In this document: in pieces, positions 15,323-18,081 of the stretch | Layout of the letters: each line of letters starts with the position of its first letter | Position numbering within the stretch: position 1 is the first letter of the stretch | Source: JAYGED01 sp046582565 | Lineage (GTDB): Bacteria > Pseudomonadota > Alphaproteobacteria > JAAXGF01 | Assembly (NCBI GenBank): GCA_046582565.1 | Contig: JAYGED010000171.1 | Coordinates: 1 to 18,081 of the forward strand | Length of the DNA: 18,081 nucleotides | Reading direction: 5' to 3' | Notes under the pieces: model-generated | Told to the model about the DNA's origin: nothing | Database searches by the model: none | What the model saw: only the letters and a program-made list of their open reading frames with translations | Position numbers and translations under genes: made by a program

Positions 15323-15338
15323 CCACTATATATTGTAG
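15323..15338. promoter_or_regulatory. NrdR-box-like element 3
   Basis: CCACTATATATTGTAG is the best match here to the NrdR consensus aCACwAtATaTwGTGt, with 13 of 16 positions agreeing by eye. It lies 155 bases upstream of the nrdJ start and 83 bp from element 1 measured between TTGTAG cores. A box here beside a ribonucleotide reductase gene fits NrdR control well. Confidence 0.65.
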
Positions 15339-15376
15339 TTCTGGGTCTTGACTTTCCGCTGGAAGGGAGAGCCCCT

Positions 15377-15405
15377 TTGACGCCGGGCCGCGCGAGTGCC
15401 ATATT
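15377..15405 (+). promoter_or_regulatory. Candidate promoter of the NDUFA12 operon
   Basis: TTGACG (15377-15382) is followed after exactly 17 bases by CATATT (15400-15405). It is 39 bases before the ATG at 15444. This is a reasonable sigma70-type promoter for the plus-strand operon, read by eye. Confidence 0.5.
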
Positions 15406-15443
15406 CTGCCCTGAATTTATGCCATTGAGATGATGGGTGCGCG

Positions 15444-15797
15444 ATGACAACCATGGCCATGCGGCTGTTCACCTGGTGGAAGGGCGAGCAGGTCGGCGAG
15501 GACGAGTTCGGCAACCGCTATTATCACGAACGAGGCAGGTTGAGCCGCAACCGGCGGCGGCGCTGGGTGATCTATCAGGGTGAGATGGAGGCCTCGAAGA
15601 CACCGCCCGAGTGGCACGCCTGGCTGCACCGCACCAGCGAGGCGCCGCCGAACGAGCAGCCCCTGGAGAACAAGCCCTGGCAAAAACCGCATATGCCAAA
15701 CCTGAGCGGCACGGCGCAAGCCTACCAGACGCCCGGCCAAAAATCGCACGACCAGGGCATGCCGCCACCGTATGAAGCGTGGCGGCCACCGGAGTGA
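15444..15797 (+). CDS. NDUFA12 (B17.2) family NADH:ubiquinone oxidoreductase accessory protein
   Basis: This is the alphaproteobacterial homologue of the mitochondrial complex I subunit NDUFA12, expected to sit on the peripheral arm of complex I. The 117-residue protein has the family pattern: LFTWWKGEQVGEDEFGNRYY near the N-terminus, a basic RRRRWVIYQGE stretch (about 37-47), and EASKTPPEWHAWLH (about 49-62). A proline-rich tail with KPWQKPHMPNLSGTAQAY follows. It is separate from the nuo operon, as is usual in this group. Internal Met residues at positions 4 and 6 are possible alternative starts. Its stop overlaps the next gene's start, so it leads a four-gene operon. Confidence 0.93.
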   Translation: MTTMAMRLFTWWKGEQVGEDEFGNRYYHERGRLSRNRRRRWVIYQGEMEASKTPPEWHAWLHRTSEAPPNEQPLENKPWQKPHMPNLSGTAQAYQTPGQKSHDQGMPPPYEAWRPPE

Positions 15798-16579
15798 ACA
15801 ACACCCAGCCAACCAGCCAACGCTGGAGCGCCGATCGCTACGTCCGCAACGCCCGCTTCGTCAGCGATCTTGGCGCGCCACTGCTGGCGTTGCTGGCGCC
15901 CCAGCCGGGTGAGTCGATCCTTGACCTGGGCTGCGGCGAGGGCGCCTTGAGCCAGCAGATCGTGGAGTCAGGAGCCCGGGTCGTCGCCGTCGACGCCGCG
16001 CCCGACATGGCCGCCGCCGCCCGGGCGCGCGGCCTGGATGCGCGGGTGATGGATGGCGAGGCACTGAGCTTCGATGCGGAATTCGATGCGCTGTTCTCAA
16101 ACGCGGCGCTGCATTGGATGCGCCGTCCCAACGCGGTGATCGCGGGCATGCACCGCGCGTTGAAACCGGGCGGCCGCATGGTCGCCGAATTCGGCGGCGG
16201 CGACAATGTGGCGACGGTGATAGCCGCCTTGATAGACGGCTTGAACGCACGCGGTATCGATGGCCAGAGCTTCTCGCCGTGGTATTTCCCAGACGACGTC
16301 GAATACCGCGGCCGGCTTGAAGCGCAGGGTTTCATCGTCGACGACATCGCACTTATCGATCGGCCAACGCCGCTGCCCGGACCGCTTGGCGATTGGCTCG
16401 ACACCTTCTGCGAAAGCTTCCTGTTCGCCCTACCGAAGAGTGATCACGCACTGTTAAAGGCAGAGGTGGCCGAGGCGGTCAGGCCCCGATTATGTGATGA
16501 TCAGGGGCGCTGGTCGGTGGATTACGTCAGGCTTCGCGTGGTCGCTCATCTACCGGCCGAGAAATTGGAAATGAAATGA
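15794..16579 (+). CDS. Class I SAM-dependent methyltransferase
   Basis: The protein of about 261 residues has a Rossmann methyltransferase core: WSADRYVRNARFVSDLG at the N-terminus, the SAM loop ILDLGCGEG, VVAVDAAPDM ending in the ribose-binding acidic residue, then DALFSNAALHWMRRP and LKPGGRMVAEFGGG. It resembles small-molecule methyltransferases of the trans-aconitate/UbiE kind, but the substrate cannot be told. The start is a GTG that overlaps the NDUFA12 stop as GTGA; another GTG at 15779 would add five residues. It ends in an ATGA overlap with the next gene, so all are probably translated together. A role in methylating a respiratory-chain protein or quinone is possible from context, but not shown. 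Confidence 0.88.
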   Translation: MNNTQPTSQRWSADRYVRNARFVSDLGAPLLALLAPQPGESILDLGCGEGALSQQIVESGARVVAVDAAPDMAAAARARGLDARVMDGEALSFDAEFDALFSNAALHWMRRPNAVIAGMHRALKPGGRMVAEFGGGDNVATVIAALIDGLNARGIDGQSFSPWYFPDDVEYRGRLEAQGFIVDDIALIDRPTPLPGPLGDWLDTFCESFLFALPKSDHALLKAEVAEAVRPRLCDDQGRWSVDYVRLRVVAHLPAEKLEMK

Positions 16580-16803
16580 AACCGCTGCCAACCAAAACCG
16601 AAGGCTTCGTTTGGCGCGAGCCCGACGGCACGCCGGTCAGCTGCATGGAAAAGCTCAAGGTTCTCGAAGAAAACCTCGTTGAAATTCAAGAGCTTTGCCA
16701 GGAAGCCCTCGAGGATGCTGTACTGATGGGCTGCGATGAGGATCAAGCGCGGGACGTGTTGCGGGCGCTCGCCGACAGCCTCGACAAGCCCTTCACCGAT
16801 TGA
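16576..16803 (+). CDS. Small hypothetical protein, 75 aa
   Basis: The 75-residue acidic protein starts MKPLPTKTEGFVWREPDGTP, followed by a helical segment (MEKLKVLEENLVEIQELCQEALEDAVLMGCDEDQARDVL in two parts, about residues 24-62) and a short tail ending KPFTD. It looks like a compact all-helical protein with two Cys (about positions 23 and 40) and a third near 53. I see no signal peptide or membrane segment. Its ATG overlaps the methyltransferase stop (ATGA) and it ends six bases before the DUF2155 gene, which makes it a real gene in an operon. I do not recognise a named domain; similar short proteins seem to occur in alphaproteobacteria, but I could not search. Confidence 0.75.
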   Translation: MKPLPTKTEGFVWREPDGTPVSCMEKLKVLEENLVEIQELCQEALEDAVLMGCDEDQARDVLRALADSLDKPFTD

Positions 16804-16809
16804 GCCGGA

Positions 16810-17217
16810 ATGAGTACCTGGGCGCCTCGGTTGCGGCACGGGCTCGCCGCCATGGCGTTTGGCTGGTGGTTGATCTCTGTTGAGCCGGCTGGTGCCGCCA
16901 CCATCAACGGCACCGGCGCAGTCCTGCAAGGGCTCGACAAAGTAACCGCCCGGGTCTCGGAAATTGTCACCCCGCTCAATCGCCTGGTGCGCTTCGGAAC
17001 CCTCGAAATCGTCGTTCGCACCTGCCAGAAGACACCGCCGGAGGAGCCTCCCGAAAGCGCCGCTTTCCTGGAAATTCGCGACGCCAAACCCGACGAGGAG
17101 ACGGTCTCCCTGTTTACCGGCTGGATGTTCGCCTCCTCTCCAGCCTTATCAGCCCTGGAGCATCCGGTGTATGACATCTGGCTGCTCGATTGCGTCGTCG
17201 CCGCCGAGCCCGAGTAA
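16810..17217 (+). CDS. DUF2155 domain-containing exported protein
   Basis: The 135-residue protein has an N-terminal signal peptide (a basic start, then the hydrophobic run GLAAMAFGWWLISV, with likely cleavage after EPAGA at about residue 29). The DUF2155 domain then follows with ALDKVTARV-like LQGLDKVTARVS, VRFGTLEIVVRTCQKTPPEE (about 60-79), ESAAFLEI, and the closing GWMFASSPALSALEHPVYDIW with LLDC. Two Cys (in VRTCQK and LLDC) could form a disulfide in the periplasm. The domain's function is unknown. It is often found beside aat and accC in alphaproteobacteria, as here. It is the last gene of the plus-strand operon and converges on aat. Confidence 0.9.
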   Translation: MSTWAPRLRHGLAAMAFGWWLISVEPAGAATINGTGAVLQGLDKVTARVSEIVTPLNRLVRFGTLEIVVRTCQKTPPEEPPESAAFLEIRDAKPDEETVSLFTGWMFASSPALSALEHPVYDIWLLDCVVAAEPE

Positions 17218-17259
17218 TAATTCCTTGTAGTACATGTAGTGCAGGGCTGTAGCGCAAGA

Positions 17260-17880
17260 CTAATCGGCCGGCTCCTCTTCGATAAAAAATAGCGCTTCTA
17301 TTTCAAGCGCTTGGCTTAGTCTCTCGTGGTATTCGTGGCGGGGAATTTCGATGGCGCCGAAGCTCTCGAGATGGGGGGTGAGGAACTGGGTGTCGAGCAG
17401 GCTGAAGCCGCCCCGGCGCAAACGCTCGATGAGATGCACCAGAGCGACTTTGCTGGCGTCGGTCTCCCGGCTGAACATGCTCTCGCCGAAAAAGGCGCCG
17501 CCCAGCACCACACCGTAAAGCCCGCCGACCAGGCGGCCGTCGCGCCAGCTCTCCACGCTATGGGCCGCACCGCGTTGGAACAGGGCGCCGTACAGGCCCA
17601 ATATTTTCTGGTTGATCCAGGTTTCCTGACGTCCCGGCCGGGCCTCGGCGCAGGCTTCGATCACGGCGGCGAAGGCGCTGTCGATGCGCAGCGTATAGCG
17701 TCCGGAACGAACTCGCCGCGCCAACCGCCGGGGTACATGAAAGCGATCCAGGGGAATGATGCCGCGAAGTTCCGGGTCGAACAGATAGAGTTCCGGATCA
17801 TCCCGCCGCTCGGCCATGGGAAACAGGCCGCTGGCATAGGCGCGGAGCAGATCATCGGGGGTCAACTCGTAAGACTTCAT
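17260..17880 (-). CDS. aat: Leucyl/phenylalanyl-tRNA-protein transferase Aat
   Basis: Aat adds Leu or Phe from charged tRNA to the N-terminus of proteins starting with Arg or Lys, marking them for ClpS/ClpAP degradation (the N-end rule). The 206-residue protein has the expected pieces: LLRAYASGLFPMAE near the N-terminus, WINQKILGLYGALFQRG in the middle, then GRLVGGLYGVVLGGAFFGESMFS, the core GNAT-like fold motif, and SKVALVHLIERLRRGGFSLLDTQ with TPHLESFGA. The short alphaproteobacterial form lacks the longer E. coli N-terminus. The start is 14 bases after the accC stop, so the two genes are probably co-transcribed. Confidence 0.95.
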   Translation of the reverse strand: MKSYELTPDDLLRAYASGLFPMAERRDDPELYLFDPELRGIIPLDRFHVPRRLARRVRSGRYTLRIDSAFAAVIEACAEARPGRQETWINQKILGLYGALFQRGAAHSVESWRDGRLVGGLYGVVLGGAFFGESMFSRETDASKVALVHLIERLRRGGFSLLDTQFLTPHLESFGAIEIPRHEYHERLSQALEIEALFFIEEEPAD

Positions 17881-17894
17881 AGGGAGATCACGCC

Positions 17895-18081
17895 CTATTG
17901 CCGGTTCTCCAGGAAACGCTCAAGCCAGGTCACGTCATAGATGCCATTGACGAAATCCGGGTCGGCGATGAGACGCCGATGTAGCGGGATCGTGCTGTCG
18001 ACGCCCTCGATGACGAATTCTTCGAGCGCCCGCCGCAACCGCATCAGGCATTCGTTGCGGTTGGCGCCATGGACGATCACC
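17895..18081 (-). CDS. accC: Biotin carboxylase subunit AccC of acetyl-CoA carboxylase (3' end only)
   Basis: Only the last 61 codons are in the window; the gene runs off the right edge, which is its 5' side. The residues IVHGANRNECLMRLRRALEE, then FVIEGVDSTIPLHRRLIADP and DFVNGIYDVTWLERFL, match the C-terminal domain of biotin carboxylase (the usual EFVIEGVKTTIPLHQ region). AccC carboxylates biotin on AccB in the first step of fatty-acid synthesis. accC next to aat is a familiar alphaproteobacterial order. Confidence 0.92.
   Translation of the reverse strand, partial: VIVHGANRNECLMRLRRALEEFVIEGVDSTIPLHRRLIADPDFVNGIYDVTWLERFLENRQ

Noticed and set aside
17218..17259. Possible terminator or NrdR-like site between DUF2155 and aat (TTGTAGTACATGTAG)
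   Set aside because: No stem with a T tract is present, and the short TACATGTA palindrome with one TTGTAG is not enough to call an operator away from nrd genes.
1..18081. Mobile elements, CRISPR arrays, toxin-antitoxin or phage-defence genes
   Set aside because: No transposase, integrase, spacer-repeat array, or defence-type domain was seen in the genes or the gaps.

Overview
The window looks like ordinary chromosomal sequence from a GC-rich alphaproteobacterium, probably in or near the Rhodospirillales. The clues are an NDUFA12-family complex I accessory protein, a DUF2155 protein beside aat and the 3' end of accC, a class II (B12-dependent) ribonucleotide reductase of the long alphaproteobacterial type, and a tripartite TRAP transporter. 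I see no phage, transposon, CRISPR, rRNA or tRNA. This assignment is inferred from gene families and layout; no database search was possible.

Left part (1-3490). A molybdate ABC transporter operon modA-modB-modC runs on the plus strand, with modA cut by the window edge. It meets a minus-strand cluster tail to tail: rhodanese, then a tiny proline-rich ORF (about 45 aa, below the usual ORF length cut-off), then hspQ. The modC and hspQ stop codons overlap by four bases.

Second part (3650-6830). A plus-strand TRAP operon (small permease, large permease, Tat-exported binding protein) has a plausible promoter and ends in a strong rho-independent terminator. Its substrate is unknown. The binding protein carries Phe where most of the family has the substrate-binding Arg.

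Third part (6834-11530). A TPR/methyltransferase fusion on the minus strand is divergent from an amidase-alkA pair on the plus strand. The amidase and alkA are separated by three bases and are probably co-translated. Between alkA and nrdJ lie a hairpin that reads best as the nrdJ terminator and a 25-codon ORF with a strong Shine-Dalgarno sequence.

Right part (11533-18081). nrdJ (minus) and the NDUFA12 gene (plus) diverge from a 275-bp region with a cluster of NrdR-box-like elements. The NDUFA12 gene is followed by a SAM methyltransferase, a small conserved-looking protein and a DUF2155 protein in a tightly packed operon. That operon converges on aat and the 3' end of accC.

I did not find a convincing new multi-gene system. 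The points most worth following up are the proline-rich microprotein ahead of hspQ, the unusual TRAP binding-site residue, the nrdJ regulatory cluster, and the unexplained short ORF beside nrdJ.
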